DNA from: Ectopseudomonas chengduensis
Lineage (GTDB): Bacteria; Pseudomonadota; Gammaproteobacteria; Pseudomonadales; Pseudomonadaceae
Assembly (NCBI RefSeq): GCF_900102635.1
Contig: NZ_FMZQ01000001.1
Location: 868,001 to 932,000 of the forward strand
Direction: 5' to 3'
Length of the DNA stretch: 64,000 nt
Below are positions 63,585 to 64,000 of this stretch, in pieces; positions within the stretch are counted from its first letter, which is position 1; each line of letters opens with the position of its first letter. The notes below the pieces were generated by a model. The model was not told the origin of the DNA. It did no database searches and saw nothing but the letters and a program-made list of their open reading frames with translations. A program made the position numbers and the translations under genes.

Positions 63585-64000
63585 ATGCCGCGTACGCTGA
63601 TCCGCAAGGACCCGAGTAACTTCAAGACCCTGCCGCTGTTCGTCGAAGCCGGCCCTGATGGCCTGAGCTACCAGAGCCTCGGGCAGCCGCTGAATTTCCA
63701 GCAGATGCTCGAACGCCGCCGCCCGGTCGAGGTGGCGGACAGCTCGCGGTTTTCCGTCGAGCTGGCCAACCTCGGCGTCTCGGTGCGTCTGACCCTGCGC
63801 CTGCATGGCCGTGATTACTGGTTGCTAGTGCGTCAGCGGCGGCCGGATCGTGGCGATACCGTGCTCAAGCTGATTTCCGGCTATGTACCGGCGCACGAGT
63901 TGAATCTGCCGCTGCTCACCGCCATTCAGGAAGTCGCCGAGGAGTGCCTGCTGGAAAGCGCCGATGGCTGGCTGAGCGGGCGTTTCGCCGATACCTGGTT
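63585..64000 (+). CDS. Hypothetical protein with Nudix-like stretch (3' end outside window)
   Basis: An open frame of 138 complete codons from the ATG at 63585 (preceded by AAGGAG) to the window edge without a stop. The N-terminus MPRTLIRKDPSNFKTLPLFV is not one I recognise. Residues about 98-120 read GYVPAHELNLPLLTAIQEVAEE, which recalls a Nudix box (G-x5-E ... R-E-x-x-E-E) but has two extra residues and Gln for Arg. It is co-directional with the aldo/keto reductase gene, 145 bp downstream. It may be a divergent Nudix-fold protein; the missing C-terminus prevents a decision. Confidence 0.7.
   Translation, partial: MPRTLIRKDPSNFKTLPLFVEAGPDGLSYQSLGQPLNFQQMLERRRPVEVADSSRFSVELANLGVSVRLTLRLHGRDYWLLVRQRRPDRGDTVLKLISGYVPAHELNLPLLTAIQEVAEECLLESADGWLSGRFADTW

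Overview
The window looks like a chromosomal segment of a gammaproteobacterial pseudomonad, probably of the Pseudomonas mendocina / pseudoalcaligenes / oleovorans group (Ectopseudomonas). This rests on high G+C coding bias, GTAGCCCGG-type REP palindromes, and gene order that matches, from memory, P. aeruginosa PA5020-PA4994, PA4964-PA4974 and PA4988-PA4992. No search could be run, so the species is an inference. I see no rRNA, tRNA, CRISPR array, transposase, integrase or phage gene. Most of the window is dense housekeeping sequence.

Layout. (a) 1-8.3 kb: a truncated acyl-CoA dehydrogenase, a nitronate monooxygenase with an MFS transporter, a divergent LysR regulator, the rRNA methyltransferase rlmJ, an HD-GYP protein, a small YjfB-like protein and msrA. 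(b) 8.3-20.6 kb: a GGDEF/EAL protein (dipA-like, GGDEF degenerate), a secreted hypothetical protein, the pyruvate dehydrogenase genes aceE-aceF, and divergently glnE and ilvE. The aceE-glnE gap carries two matching palindromes about five helical turns apart. (c) 20.8-42.6 kb: the LPS inner/outer-core cluster. It holds waaF-waaC-waaG-waaP, a GT9 enzyme, three kinase-fold genes, a carbamoyltransferase, three further glycosyltransferases, an O-antigen-ligase-like protein, two opposite-strand kinase-fold genes, msbA, a Mig-14-like gene, a PIG-L deacetylase (dnpA-like) and hldE. (d) 42.7-45.2 kb: two acyl-CoA dehydrogenases in tandem. (e) 45.3-54.6 kb, minus strand: a PqiC-like lipoprotein and the topoisomerase IV neighbourhood (parC, a retropepsin-like protease, a phytase-like secreted protein, parE, a YqiA-type hydrolase, cpdA, DUF1249, an ADP-ribose pyrophosphatase). 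(f) 54.6-58.6 kb: a 127-bp hairpin element, thiC behind a TPP riboswitch, and tolC. (g) 58.7-64 kb: waaA, a LysR regulator divergent from an EmrE-type SMR pump, an FAD oxidoreductase overlapping an aldo/keto reductase, and a truncated unknown gene.

How the genes work together. Regions (c) and (g) hold most of a core-LPS route: ADP-heptose synthesis (hldE), Kdo and heptose transfer (waaA, waaC, waaF), hexose additions (waaG and other transferases), core phosphorylation (waaP and relatives), carbamoylation, flipping (msbA) and a ligase. Tight overlaps (GTGA, ATGA, TGATG) suggest translational coupling through much of 20.8-31.6 kb. The outer-core part (about 24.8-27.2 and 30.4-41.1 kb) reads as less G+C-rich and uses several TTG starts, as expected for a variable LPS locus.

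I did not find a clearly new multi-gene defence or mobile system. The items most worth following are the array of seven kinase domains in six genes of the LPS locus (including a tandem two-domain kinase and two members without the usual catalytic-loop Asp), the twin aceE/glnE palindromes, and the 127-bp element beside thiC.
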